NCBI GenBank assembly: GCA_947625095.1
Contig: CANQMX010000007.1
Span: forward strand, 1-64,000
From: an uncultured Clostridia bacterium
Lineage (GTDB): Bacteria > Bacillota > Clostridia > Christensenellales > Borkfalkiaceae
Reading direction: 5' to 3'
DNA length: 64,000 nucleotides
Below, in pieces: positions 49,190-57,965 of the stretch. Every line of letters starts with the position of its first letter. Within the stretch, counting starts at the first letter, position 1. The notes below the pieces were generated by a model. The model did no database searches. It was not told where the DNA came from and saw only the letters and a program-made list of their open reading frames with translations. Made by a program: the position numbers and the translations under genes.

Positions 49190-50469
49190 TTTACTACGAT
49201 CTTGGTTTGGCCGCCCATATAGGGGCGCAATACTTCGGGGATCTCCACGCTGCCGTCGGCCGAGAGGTGGTTTTCAAGGAACGCGATGAGCATACGCGGG
49301 GGAGCTACGACGGTGTTGTTGAGGGTGTGCGCATAGACGCTGCCCTTTTCCGTCTTGTAGCGGATGTTCAGCCTGCGCGCCTGCGCATCGGTGAGGTTGG
49401 AACAACTGCCCACCTCAAAATATTTCTTTTGGCGGGGAGACCATGCCTCCACATCGCAGCTGCGGTATTTGAGGTCGGCAAGATCCCCCGAACAGCATTC
49501 GAGCTGCCGCACGGGGATGCCCATGGAGACGAAGAGTTCTACGGTGTAATTCCACATCTTCTCGTACCAATCCTCGCTCTCCTCGGGCTTGCAGATGACG
49601 ATCATCTCCTGCTTTTCGAATTGGTGGATGCGGTAGATGCCGCGCTCCTCGATGCCGTGCGCGCCCTTCTCCTTGCGGAAGCAGGGGGAATAACTCGTGA
49701 GGGTTAAGGGCAGTTGCTTTTCATCGAGGGTCTGCCCCATAAAGCGGCCGATCATGGAGTGCTCGGATGTGCCGATGAGGTAGAGATCCTCGCCCTCGAT
49801 CTTGTACATCATGCCGTCCATCTCCTCAAAGGACATAACGCCCGAGACGACGTCCGAACGGATCATGAAGGGCGGGATACAGTAGGTGAACCCCTTATTT
49901 ATCATGAAGTCGCGCGCATATGCAAGCACCGCGGAGTGCAGCCGCGCGACGTCGCCCGTCAGATAGTAGAAGCCCTGCCCGCTGGTGCGCCGCGCACTGT
50001 CGATATCGATCCCCTGCAATTTTTCGAGGATGTCGAGGTGGTAGGGCACTTCAAAATCGGGCACTTTCGGCTGCAAAAAACGTTTGCGCTCAACGTTTTC
50101 CGTATCGTCCTTACCGATGGGCGTATCCTTGGAGATGATGTTGGGGATGCGCATCATCACATTTTTCAGTTTTTCCGAGACTTCGTTCGTCTCCGCCTCA
50201 ATGGCGGAAAGGCGGTCGGCATTGGCGGTGACCTGCGCGCGCACGGCGTTCGCCTCGTCCACCTTCTTCTCCTTCATGAGCGCGCCGATCTGCTTGGAAA
50301 GCGCGTTGCGCGCGGCGCGGAGGGCGTCCCCCTCCTGTTGCAGGGCGCGGCGGCGGCTATCGAGAGAAAGCGCCTCGTCCACGAGGGGAAGCTTCTGATG
50401 CTGAAATTTTTTGCGAATGTTCTCGCGCACGAGTTCGGGGTCGCTGCGCAAGAGTGCGATATCTATCAT
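49186..50469 (-). CDS. serS: Seryl-tRNA synthetase
   Basis: 427 aa, normal length. The N-terminal long coiled coil (~30-105) binds the tRNA-Ser variable arm. The class II core carries LIGTSEHSMIG, motif 2 FRKEKGAHGIEERGIYRIHQ, the Ser-binding YRSCDVEAW and motif 3 NTVVAPPRMLIAFLEN. AAGGAG lies ~8 nt before the start, and there is a clear promoter. No T-box or other long leader is present, since the start site is only ~20 nt upstream. First of three ATGA-coupled genes. Confidence 0.97.
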   Translation of the reverse strand: MIDIALLRSDPELVRENIRKKFQHQKLPLVDEALSLDSRRRALQQEGDALRAARNALSKQIGALMKEKKVDEANAVRAQVTANADRLSAIEAETNEVSEKLKNVMMRIPNIISKDTPIGKDDTENVERKRFLQPKVPDFEVPYHLDILEKLQGIDIDSARRTSGQGFYYLTGDVARLHSAVLAYARDFMINKGFTYCIPPFMIRSDVVSGVMSFEEMDGMMYKIEGEDLYLIGTSEHSMIGRFMGQTLDEKQLPLTLTSYSPCFRKEKGAHGIEERGIYRIHQFEKQEMIVICKPEESEDWYEKMWNYTVELFVSMGIPVRQLECCSGDLADLKYRSCDVEAWSPRQKKYFEVGSCSNLTDAQARRLNIRYKTEKGSVYAHTLNNTVVAPPRMLIAFLENHLSADGSVEIPEVLRPYMGGQTKIVVK

Positions 50470-50496
50470 ATCCGTTCTCTCCTTGTTTTCCCATCA

Positions 50497-50525
50497 ATTA
50501 TACACTATTTTGCAAAGAAAGGCAA
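50497..50525 (-). promoter_or_regulatory. Promoter of serS operon
   Basis: Minus-strand -35 TTGCCT (50520-50525), 17-nt spacer, -10 TATAAT (50497-50502). Confidence 0.78.
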
Positions 50526-50586
50526 CGCTTTGCCCGCCGTTTGGCGAGCTTCCCTCAAAAAATTATCGTTTGGCGGAAATATCCTT

Positions 50587-50615
50587 TTGACAATTCGCGT
50601 TTTCCCGTGTATAAT
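50587..50615 (+). promoter_or_regulatory. Promoter of the P-type ATPase gene
   Basis: Consensus -35 TTGACA (50587-50592), 17-nt spacer, consensus -10 TATAAT (50610-50615). Divergent from the serS promoter. Confidence 0.93.
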
Positions 50616-50653
50616 AAATTTGAAAACGCGCGTGCACGCGCGAAAGGAGCAAA

Positions 50654-53299
50654 ATGTTTCATAGAAAGCGCCGCGAGGAGCAGCGCGAAGAGACAAAAGT
50701 CGAAGAGCCGCAAAAGAGTTCGCCCGAAGCGGCGGAGCAAACGGAGGCGGCGCCTGCAAAAAAGCGGCGCAGCTTTTCTTCGCGCGTTCTGGATAACGGC
50801 GTCGTGAGCGAAAAGAAAAAGCGCCGCGCGCTCATGAAACGGTTTCGCAAGGCGAAGGAGATCCCCACCGACGCGGAAGAGCGGTTCACTCCCTCCCTCG
50901 ACGAGGGGCTTTCCCCCGAGCAGGTGGAGACCCGCCTCAACCAATTTTTGTTCAACGACGTCAACCGGCGCTATTCCAAATCGTACGCCGCCATCTTCAT
51001 CGGCAACATCTGCACCTTCTTCAACCTGCTGTGCCTCGCCGTCGCCGTGGCGCTCATCTTTGCGCAGGCGAGCTTTTCGCAGTTCCTCTTTGTGGGCATC
51101 TTCGGCGTCAACCTCATCATCGGCATCGTACAGGAAATTTTGGCGAAAAAACAGATCGATCGGCTCTCCGTGCTCATCTCCGCCACGGCAAAGGTCATAC
51201 GCGGCGGCGTAAAGACGGAGATCCCCATCCGCGAGATCGTCCTCGACGACGTTGTGCTGCTCGAAGCGGGGCAACAGGTGCCCGCCGACTGCAAACTTGC
51301 CGACGGCATTGTGGAAGTGAACGAATCCCTCCTCACGGGCGAGAGCGTGCCCGTCAAAAAGAACGAGGGGGATATTCTGTACGCCGGCTCGTTCATTTCG
51401 AGCGGCGCATGCCGCTGCCGCGCCGACAAGGTGGGAAAAAGCACCTACCTCAATTCGCTCACCTCCAAGGCGAAGAAGTACAAGAAGCCCAAGTCGGAGA
51501 TCATGAACTCCATCCGCCTCTTCATCCGCGTCATCGGCGTGCTCATCGTGGTCATCGGCGCCTTGATGTTCTGGATCAATTGGGGCGCGACGGGGCACAA
51601 CGTCAACCAATCCATTCAGCTCACGGGCGCAGTCATCATCGGCATGATCCCTTCGGGGCTGCTGCTTCTGACTTCGCTCGCCATGGCGATCGGCGTCACG
51701 CGGCTCGCCAAAAAGCACACCCTCGTGCAGGACCTCTACTCCCTCGAAATGCTCGCGCGCGTCAACGTGCTGTGCCTCGATAAGACGGGCACGATCACCG
51801 ACGGGAGAATGACGGTGAACGACTGCATGATCCTGAACACCTACACCGACTACTCCCTCGACGACATCATGTCAAGTATGCTCGCCGCCCTCGACGACAA
51901 CAACCAGACTTCCATCGCCCTCAAAGAGCGGTTCGGGCAGGCGGCAAAGTTGCAGGCGACGGCGACCGTCCCCTTCTCCTCCAAGCGCAAACTTTCGGCG
52001 GTCTCCTTCGGGGAGACGGGCACATTCTGCATGGGCGCGCCCGAATTTGTGCTCCGCCCCATGCCGCCCAAGATCGATAAGATCGTCAAGCAATACGCAC
52101 AGGCGGGCTTGCGTGTGCTCATCCTCGCCTATTCGCCCAATCAGATCATCGGCGACAGGCTTCCCTCCCTCCTCCGCCCCGAGGCGGTCATCACCCTTGC
52201 GGACAACATCCGCGCCGACGCGATGGACACCATAAAATGGTTCAAGGAGAACGACGTTGCCGTCAAGATAATCTCGGGTGACAACCCCGTCACCGTCTCC
52301 GAAGTCGCGCGGCGGGTGGGCGTTGAGAACGCCTCCAACTTCATCTCCCTCGACGGGCTGACCGACCCCGAAGTGGAGAACGTGGCCACGCAGTACACGG
52401 TGTTCGGCAGAGTCACGCCCGAACAGAAGGCCATCCTCGTGCGGGCGCTCAAAAAACAGGGCAACACCGTTGCCATGACGGGCGACGGCGTGAACGATAT
52501 CCTCGCCCTCAAGGAGGCGGACTGCGCCATCTCCGTTGCCTCGGGCAGCGAGGCGGCGAGAAACGTGAGCCACCTCGTGCTCATGGATAACAACTTCCTC
52601 AATCTTCCCTCCGTCGTGTTCGAGGGGCGGCGGGTCATCAACAACATCAAATCGTCGGCGTCCCTCTACATCATGAAGACGCTGTTCATCACCCTGCTCG
52701 CCATCTTCTGCGTCGCCATTCAGTCGCAGTACTTCTTCAAGACCAACAATATGCTCATCTTCGAGATGCTCGTGGCGGCGCTGCCCTCCTTCATCATCAC
52801 CCTGCAACCCAACAAGGAGCGCGTGAAGGGGCGATTTATCCCCTACGTTCTGTCGCGAAGTATTCCGGGGGCGATCACCCTCATCCTGTGCGTGCTCGCG
52901 GTGTACCTCGGCGTGCGGTTTATGCCCGAATCGTTCGGGCTTGGCCCGCTCACTACGCAGACGGTGATAAACGGCAAGGAGGAGGCGCTCATCAATCCGC
53001 TCATGATGCTCGCGGTGACCTTCGGCGGCATGGTGATGCTCTACCGCATCTTGCAGCCAATGAACCTGCTGCGCCTTGCGACCTTCGCCGTTTCGCTCGG
53101 CGTGACCGTGCTCGTCCTCGCCGTGCCCGTGCTCGGCAACCTCGTTTACGACCATTGGGACACGCTGACTTTTAACTTCCAGCAGGTGCTGTACGTCCTC
53201 GTCATCATCTTGGCGGCGTTCCCCGTCTCCAACGCGCTCGTAAAGTTGGGCGACCTCATGAACCCGCTCGAACCCGATAAGGACAAGGTGAAAAATTAA
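50654..53299 (+). CDS. Cation-transporting P-type ATPase (CtpE-like)
   Basis: 881 aa. An unusual ~95-residue basic and Glu-rich cytoplasmic extension (KRREEQREETKVEEPQ) precedes the transporter core. The actuator domain has VNESLLTGESVPVKK. Membrane helix 4 carries GMIPSGLLLLTS, the phosphorylation motif is CLDKTGTITDG with Asp near residue 376, and the hinge is MTGDGVNDILALKEADCAIS. About ten membrane helices are expected. The PSGL/PxGL helix-4 motif and missing metal-binding N-domains argue against copper or zinc ATPases and match CtpE-like proteins, for which calcium uptake is reported in mycobacteria. Ion specificity here is inference. AAAGGAGC precedes the ATG. Confidence 0.9.
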   Translation: MFHRKRREEQREETKVEEPQKSSPEAAEQTEAAPAKKRRSFSSRVLDNGVVSEKKKRRALMKRFRKAKEIPTDAEERFTPSLDEGLSPEQVETRLNQFLFNDVNRRYSKSYAAIFIGNICTFFNLLCLAVAVALIFAQASFSQFLFVGIFGVNLIIGIVQEILAKKQIDRLSVLISATAKVIRGGVKTEIPIREIVLDDVVLLEAGQQVPADCKLADGIVEVNESLLTGESVPVKKNEGDILYAGSFISSGACRCRADKVGKSTYLNSLTSKAKKYKKPKSEIMNSIRLFIRVIGVLIVVIGALMFWINWGATGHNVNQSIQLTGAVIIGMIPSGLLLLTSLAMAIGVTRLAKKHTLVQDLYSLEMLARVNVLCLDKTGTITDGRMTVNDCMILNTYTDYSLDDIMSSMLAALDDNNQTSIALKERFGQAAKLQATATVPFSSKRKLSAVSFGETGTFCMGAPEFVLRPMPPKIDKIVKQYAQAGLRVLILAYSPNQIIGDRLPSLLRPEAVITLADNIRADAMDTIKWFKENDVAVKIISGDNPVTVSEVARRVGVENASNFISLDGLTDPEVENVATQYTVFGRVTPEQKAILVRALKKQGNTVAMTGDGVNDILALKEADCAISVASGSEAARNVSHLVLMDNNFLNLPSVVFEGRRVINNIKSSASLYIMKTLFITLLAIFCVAIQSQYFFKTNNMLIFEMLVAALPSFIITLQPNKERVKGRFIPYVLSRSIPGAITLILCVLAVYLGVRFMPESFGLGPLTTQTVINGKEEALINPLMMLAVTFGGMVMLYRILQPMNLLRLATFAVSLGVTVLVLAVPVLGNLVYDHWDTLTFNFQQVLYVLVIILAAFPVSNALVKLGDLMNPLEPDKDKVKN

Positions 53300-53305
53300 A
53301 ATGCG

Positions 53306-53331
53306 AAAACCCGCCGACGGGCGGGTTTTTT
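53306..53331. terminator. Intrinsic terminator between ATPase and TerB-like genes
   Basis: AAAACCCGCC/GGCGGGTTTT stem with a 4-nt loop and T-runs on both strands; it can serve both convergent genes. Confidence 0.9.
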
Positions 53332-53366
53332 GTTGGGTTTTTTCAGTCTTTCCGCGGGCAGCGGCA

Positions 53367-53822
53367 TTATTCGCGGATGAGTTGCTTGATCCAGCGCTTC
53401 TCCTTTGCGCTCACCTTGCCGTCCACGGCGCAGATCATGAGGCATACGAGAATGATGTCGCTCTTCAACTCGTCGGAGAGTTCGCCCAAAATATCCACCA
53501 TGTCGTCGACGCATTTTTTGAGTTCGCGCGTCGCAGCGGAGAGTTGAAGCACCGTCTTTCTGCACGTCTCGTAGTCGACCTCGTCGCCGAAGAAGAGTTT
53601 GAGCGCCGGCTCGCAGATGGCGTATTCCTCCTCCGCGAGACGTCCGTCCGCGGCGATCGCGCCCATGATGAAGGTGGCAAACGCGCCGACGCCGCTCACA
53701 GCGTCGCCCGTGATCGCATGGAGGGCGGGGAGGATATCCTTCGCCTTTTCCGCGAGGACAACGGAATAGGAAACTGCGTCCATCTCTTCAAACGCCTTGC
53801 AAATTTGCTTAAATGTGTTCAT
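53367..53822 (-). CDS. TerB-like (tellurite resistance/DjlA N-terminal type) protein
   Basis: 151 aa, helical. Two acidic motifs typical of TerB-like proteins are present: MGAIAADGRLAEEEY (~55) and MICAVDGKVSAKEKRW (~130). TerB-like domains bind metal and are found in stress-response and envelope-linked proteins; no specific role can be assigned. AAGGAG lies ~8 nt upstream of the start. It appears to be transcribed alone, or after the small membrane protein upstream. Confidence 0.7.
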   Translation of the reverse strand: MNTFKQICKAFEEMDAVSYSVVLAEKAKDILPALHAITGDAVSGVGAFATFIMGAIAADGRLAEEEYAICEPALKLFFGDEVDYETCRKTVLQLSAATRELKKCVDDMVDILGELSDELKSDIILVCLMICAVDGKVSAKEKRWIKQLIRE

Positions 53823-53930
53823 GTTGTTTCTCCTTTCCTTTGGGTCTTATTTTCCTTTGGGAACTTTATTATATCACCCGCGCATGAAAAAAGCAACCCC
53901 CATATGCGACTTTTCGCCCTGCGCGGCACA

Positions 53931-53970
53931 GAAAAGCCGCCCTCCCGCATGGGAAGGGCGGCTCTTTCAC
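53931..53970. terminator. Hairpin after the small membrane protein gene
   Basis: Stem AGCCGCCCT/AGGGCGGCT interrupted by a small internal loop and GCAT-type apex, followed by TTTTCTGT on the minus strand. Confidence 0.7.
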
Positions 53971-53986
53971 ACAGACATAAATGTCA

Positions 53987-54310
53987 TCAGAACATTCCGA
54001 GAATGTTGAAGCCCAAAATGGACAGGAACGCCATCACGGAGAATACCCAAAAGAGAATTCTGAACGTTTTGGACTTGCCCTTGGAGTGCGCGTAGGCGGC
54101 AAGGAACACGCTGACGAACAGCGCGAGGTTGGCGATCAAGCCAAAAATGCCGAGCAAAGCGCCTGCCCCGCCGAGGGAGACGCCGCACTTTTGCAAGATC
54201 TTGAGAATGAACGTGATGAGGCTGACGATACCGGAGATGATGATCCCCCAGAACGCCGTTACCTTGATGAGTGCGTAATTGGTTTTCGGTTCGTTTGATT
54301 TTTGAGCCAT
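53987..54310 (-). CDS. Small membrane protein, unknown function (107 aa)
   Basis: Not recognised. Three hydrophobic helices: ~19-40 (TAFWGIIISGIVSLITFIL), ~46-72 (GGAGALLGIFGLIANLALFV) and ~83-105 (ILFWVFSVMAFLSILGF), with a hydrophilic KSNEPKTN start and a HSKGKSK loop. A perfect AGGAGGT lies 9 nt before the ATG, so it is a real gene. It stands between the TerB-like gene and ppdK on the same strand. Confidence 0.8.
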   Translation of the reverse strand: MAQKSNEPKTNYALIKVTAFWGIIISGIVSLITFILKILQKCGVSLGGAGALLGIFGLIANLALFVSVFLAAYAHSKGKSKTFRILFWVFSVMAFLSILGFNILGMF

Positions 54311-54402
54311 GGTAAATTACCTCCTATCCTTGAATACTCTTTTTTTTCGCAAGCGCCCGCGGACAAAGGTTCTGTCCGCGAAACGGTTGCGTGATTTACA
54401 CC

Positions 54403-54465
54403 TTATTTGCGAGGGTTCTTGATGTTTGCCTGTGCGGCGGCGAGCCGTGCGATGTCCTCCCTCAT
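54403..54465 (-). pseudogene. Remnant of a second ppdK copy (3' end only)
   Basis: Reads IARLAAAQANIKNPRK followed by a stop, identical to the last 16 residues of ppdK, although about ten nucleotides differ, all at synonymous positions. Only ~50 bp of homology is left, 65 bp beyond the stop of the intact gene. An ATG four codons before the match (54465) is probably chance. Synonymous-only divergence suggests the lost copy was once a functional paralogue. Confidence 0.75.
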
Positions 54466-54529
54466 AAAAGCAAGTCGGCTACCGCTTTTACAATTCGTTC
54501 GGTCGTTCCGCACGGCGCTTGCCGCAATC

Positions 54530-57175
54530 TTACTTCCTCGGGTTCTTGATATTTGCCTGCGCCGCAGCAAGTCTCGCAATGGGGACGCGGAACGGCGAGC
54601 AGGACACGTAGTTGAGGCCGATGTTGTGGCAGAACTCGATGGACGAGGGATCGCCGCCGTGTTCGCCGCAGATGCCGCAGTGCAGTTTCTTGTTGGCCTT
54701 CTTGCCGAGCTTGACCGCCATCTCCATGAGTTTGCCGACGCCCGTCGTATCGAGGCGCGCGAACGGGTCGCTCTCGTAGATCTTGTTCTGATAGTAGGCG
54801 GGAAGGAACTTGCCCGCGTCGTCGCGCGAGAATCCGAAGGTCATCTGCGTGAGATCGTTCGTGCCGAAGCAGAAGAACTGCGCCTCTTTGCCGATCTCAT
54901 CGGCGGTGAGCGCGGCACGCGGGATCTCGATCATCGTACCGACTTCGTATTTGATCTTCTTGTGCTTGGACTTGATGACCTCTTCCGCCGTCTTGACGAC
55001 GATATCCTTGACGAATTTGAGTTCCTTGACTTCGCCGGTGAGCGGGATCATGATCTCGGGTACGACCTTCCAATCCTTGTGGCGCTTTGCAACGGCGATG
55101 GCCGCCTTCATGACGGCGCGCGTCTGCATGACGGCGATCTCGGGATAGGTGACGCAGAGGCGGCAGCCACGGTGACCCATCATGGGGTTGAACTCGTGCA
55201 GATCGGAGATGATCTGTTTGATCTCGGCGACCGTCTTTTTCTGCGCCTTGGCGAGGGCTTCGATGTCCTCCTCCTCGGTGGGAACGAACTCATGGAGCGG
55301 GGGATCGAGGAAGCGAATGGTGACGGGCTGGCCGCCGAGCGCCTCGAAGAGACCCTCAAAGTCCGCCTGCTGCATCGGCTCGATCTTGGCGAGCGCCTTC
55401 TCTCTCTCCTCCACGGTGTCGGAGCAGATCATTTCGCGGAACGCGCCGATACGGGCGGGATCGAAGAACATATGCTCGGTGCGGCAAAGGCCGATGCCCT
55501 GCGCGCCGAACGCCGCCGCCTGCTTGGCGTCCTTGGGGGTATCCGCGTTGGTGCGGACGCCCAGCGCCTTGTACTTATCGGCAAGCGCCATGATCCTGCC
55601 GAAGTAGCCCGAGTTGGGGTCGGCGGGAACGGTGGGAATGAGGCAGTCGTAGATGTTGCCGGTAGAACCGTCAAGGGAGATGCCGTCGCCCTCGTGATAG
55701 GTCTTGCCCTTCAACGTAAAGCACTTGTTCTCCTCATCCATCTTGATGTCGCCGCAGCCGGAAACGCAGCAGGTGCCCATGCCGCGGGCAACTACGGCCG
55801 CGTGGGAGGTCTGCCCGCCGCGCACGGTGAGGATACCCTGCGCAAACTTCATGCCCTCGATGTCCTCGGGGGAAGTTTCGAGGCGGACAAGCACAACTTT
55901 CTTGCCTGCCTTGCCCTCCTTGACGGCGTCCTCCGCGGTGAACACGATAGAGCCCGCGGCCGCGCCGGGGGAGGCGGCAATGCCCTTGCCGACGACGTTG
56001 TTCTTATCGGCTTCCTTCAAAGCCTTGGGGTCGAACTGCGGGTGCAGGAGCATATCGAGGGACTTGGCGTCGATCTGCATGAGGGCTTCCTGCTCTGTGA
56101 TCATGCCCTCGTCGATGAGGTCGCACGCGATCTTGATGGCGGCAGCCGCCGTGCGCTTGCCGTTGCGGGTCTGGAGCATATAGAGTTTCTCGTTTTCGAC
56201 GGTGAACTCCATATCCTGCATATCGCGGTAGTGATTTTCGAGGATCTTGCAGACATCCTGGAACTGTTCGTATACCTTGGGGAACACCTTTGCCATCTGC
56301 GCGATGGGCATGGGGGTGCGAACGCCCGCGACGACATCCTCGCCCTGCGCGTTGGTGAGAAATTCGCCCATCAGCCCCTTCTCGCCCGTGGCGGGATTGC
56401 GCGTAAACGCAACGCCCGTGCCGCAGTTGTCGCCCATGTTGCCGAACGCCATCATCTGCACGTTGACCGCCGTACCCCACGAATAGGGAATGTCGTGATC
56501 CATGCGGTACACGTTGGCGCGGGGGTTGTCCCACGAACGGAACACGGCCTTGATGGCTTCGAAGAGCTGCTCCTTGGGATCGCTCGGGAAATCCTTTCCG
56601 AGCTGCTTTTTATATTCCGCTTTGAATTGGTTGGCGAGCGTTTTGAGGTCGTTCGCGTCGAGTTCGACGTCCTGCTTCACGCCCTTTGCTTCCTTCATCG
56701 CGTCGATGAGTTTTTCAAAGTACTTCTTGCCCACTTCCATGACGACGTCGGAGAACATCTGGATGAAGCGGCGGTAGCAGTCCCACGCCCAGCGGGGATT
56801 GTTCGACTTCTTGGCGATGACCTCCACCACTTCCTCGTTCAGCCCGAGGTTGAGGATGGTATCCATCATGCCGGGCATGGAAGCGCGCGCGCCCGAGCGC
56901 ACCGAGACGAGAAGGGGATTTTCCTTATCGCCGAACTTCTTACCCGTGATCTTTTCCATCTTGTCGATGTACTCCATGATCTCGGCCTGGATCTCGGGAT
57001 TGATCTGTCTCCCGTCCTCATAATACTGCGTGCACGCCTCGGTAGAGATCGTGAAGCCCTGCGGTACGGGCAGACCGATGTTCGTCATCTCCGCGAGGTT
57101 CGCGCCCTTTCCGCCGAGAAGCTCTCTCATGTTCGCGTTGCCTTCGGTGAAAAGGTAACAATACTTCTTTGCCAT
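54530..57175 (-). CDS. ppdK: Pyruvate phosphate dikinase
   Basis: 881 aa, standard length. Catalyses the reversible interconversion of pyruvate + ATP + phosphate and PEP + AMP + PPi. The N-terminal ATP-grasp shows LLGGKGANLAEM. The swivelling phosphohistidine domain has GGQTSHAAVVARGMGTCCVSGC with catalytic His near residue 458, and the PEP/pyruvate barrel has GIGLCRTEHMFF and CGEHGGDPSS near the end. The start at 57175 is preferred over 57217 because CAGGAGG lies ~8 nt upstream. It has its own promoter. A fragment of a second copy lies just downstream. Confidence 0.97.
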   Translation of the reverse strand: MAKKYCYLFTEGNANMRELLGGKGANLAEMTNIGLPVPQGFTISTEACTQYYEDGRQINPEIQAEIMEYIDKMEKITGKKFGDKENPLLVSVRSGARASMPGMMDTILNLGLNEEVVEVIAKKSNNPRWAWDCYRRFIQMFSDVVMEVGKKYFEKLIDAMKEAKGVKQDVELDANDLKTLANQFKAEYKKQLGKDFPSDPKEQLFEAIKAVFRSWDNPRANVYRMDHDIPYSWGTAVNVQMMAFGNMGDNCGTGVAFTRNPATGEKGLMGEFLTNAQGEDVVAGVRTPMPIAQMAKVFPKVYEQFQDVCKILENHYRDMQDMEFTVENEKLYMLQTRNGKRTAAAAIKIACDLIDEGMITEQEALMQIDAKSLDMLLHPQFDPKALKEADKNNVVGKGIAASPGAAAGSIVFTAEDAVKEGKAGKKVVLVRLETSPEDIEGMKFAQGILTVRGGQTSHAAVVARGMGTCCVSGCGDIKMDEENKCFTLKGKTYHEGDGISLDGSTGNIYDCLIPTVPADPNSGYFGRIMALADKYKALGVRTNADTPKDAKQAAAFGAQGIGLCRTEHMFFDPARIGAFREMICSDTVEEREKALAKIEPMQQADFEGLFEALGGQPVTIRFLDPPLHEFVPTEEEDIEALAKAQKKTVAEIKQIISDLHEFNPMMGHRGCRLCVTYPEIAVMQTRAVMKAAIAVAKRHKDWKVVPEIMIPLTGEVKELKFVKDIVVKTAEEVIKSKHKKIKYEVGTMIEIPRAALTADEIGKEAQFFCFGTNDLTQMTFGFSRDDAGKFLPAYYQNKIYESDPFARLDTTGVGKLMEMAVKLGKKANKKLHCGICGEHGGDPSSIEFCHNIGLNYVSCSPFRVPIARLAAAQANIKNPRK

Positions 57176-57215
57176 CAAAAATTCCTCCTGAAAAATTCGT
57201 TTTAGACCGTTTCTC

Positions 57216-57244
57216 ATTTTACAACAATTTTATCAAAATGACAA
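57216..57244 (-). promoter_or_regulatory. Promoter of ppdK
   Basis: Minus-strand -35 TTGTCA (57239-57244), 17-nt spacer, -10 TAAAAT (57216-57221). Confidence 0.72.
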
Positions 57245-57380
57245 GTCTTTCGCGGAGAAAAAATGGGCAAACCGCCGCATTTTTTGCACAAAAATGCGTT
57301 GGCGCGTCTATTCCGCAGACCCCGCGCCGCCGCCCGCAATTTTGCCCCCGCAAAAAATGTTCGTATCGCACGGATTTTTG

Positions 57381-57409
57381 TTGACAACTTGCAAAAAACG
57401 TGTTAAACT
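57381..57409 (+). promoter_or_regulatory. Promoter of the SecB-like gene
   Basis: -35 TTGACA (57381-57386), 17-nt spacer, -10 TAAACT (57404-57409), ~29 nt before the start codon. Confidence 0.75.
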
Positions 57410-57437
57410 TCTGCTATATTTTCAAGAGGAGAACGTT

Positions 57438-57887
57438 ATGATACAATATTCCATGAAAGCGCTTACCGCCGACGAGCTATCCTTCAAGGTGAACCGTATC
57501 CAGGCAGAGCCCAACGCTAAGTTCGAGATAAAGCCCTTCTTCTCCCGCCAGATCCGGCAGGCGAACGAAAACCCCAAGATCAACCTCGTCATTTTGGAGT
57601 GCAAGATAGAGTCTACGGAGGAAAGCCCCAAGCCCTTCAACCTGCTTGCGCGCTTTGTCGGCGTGTTCGAGGTGGAAAACATGACGACGGAGGAGGACAG
57701 GCGCACATTTGCCGTGAACGCGACGGAGACGATGTTCCCCTACCTGCGCGCGGCGATCACAAACCTCACAGCGGATGCGCTCATCAATCCGCTGACGCTC
57801 CCCGCCGTATCGGGAGCGACCATCTTCCCCGATGACCGCGGCACCAAACAGTTCTCGATCAACGTCGACCCGGATGTTGTAAACTAA
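57438..57887 (+). CDS. SecB-like chaperone family protein
   Basis: 149 aa. The C-terminal half carries the SecB-type block ATETMFPYLRAAITNLTADA followed by LTLPAVSGATIF, which lines up with the end of the SecB fold, and the N-terminal half has the alternating beta-strand pattern. SecB tetramers hold preproteins for Sec export or act as antitoxin chaperones; no toxin gene is adjacent here. AGAGGAG lies 6 nt before the ATG. A weak GCGTCCG/CGGGCGC hairpin follows at ~57897-57918 before the permease gene. The family is classically proteobacterial but also occurs in some Clostridia. Confidence 0.75.
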   Translation: MIQYSMKALTADELSFKVNRIQAEPNAKFEIKPFFSRQIRQANENPKINLVILECKIESTEESPKPFNLLARFVGVFEVENMTTEEDRRTFAVNATETMFPYLRAAITNLTADALINPLTLPAVSGATIFPDDRGTKQFSINVDPDVVN

Positions 57888-57965
57888 ATTCATTTTGCGT
57901 CCGCCAAACGACGGGCGCTTGTTTTACACATTACACAGATAACATAAAAGTATAAAGGAGAAAAT

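Noticed and set aside
54358-54380. CGCGGACA/TGTCCGCG hairpin as ppdK terminator
   Set aside because: The stem is good, but on the minus strand it is followed by A-runs instead of a U-tract. The end of the ppdK transcript is therefore unresolved.
54407-57205. 932-aa plus-strand open frame opposite ppdK
   Set aside because: Exact antisense of a strongly supported gene. The translation is rich in Arg/His/Leu runs with no domain, and the long frame follows from codon bias.
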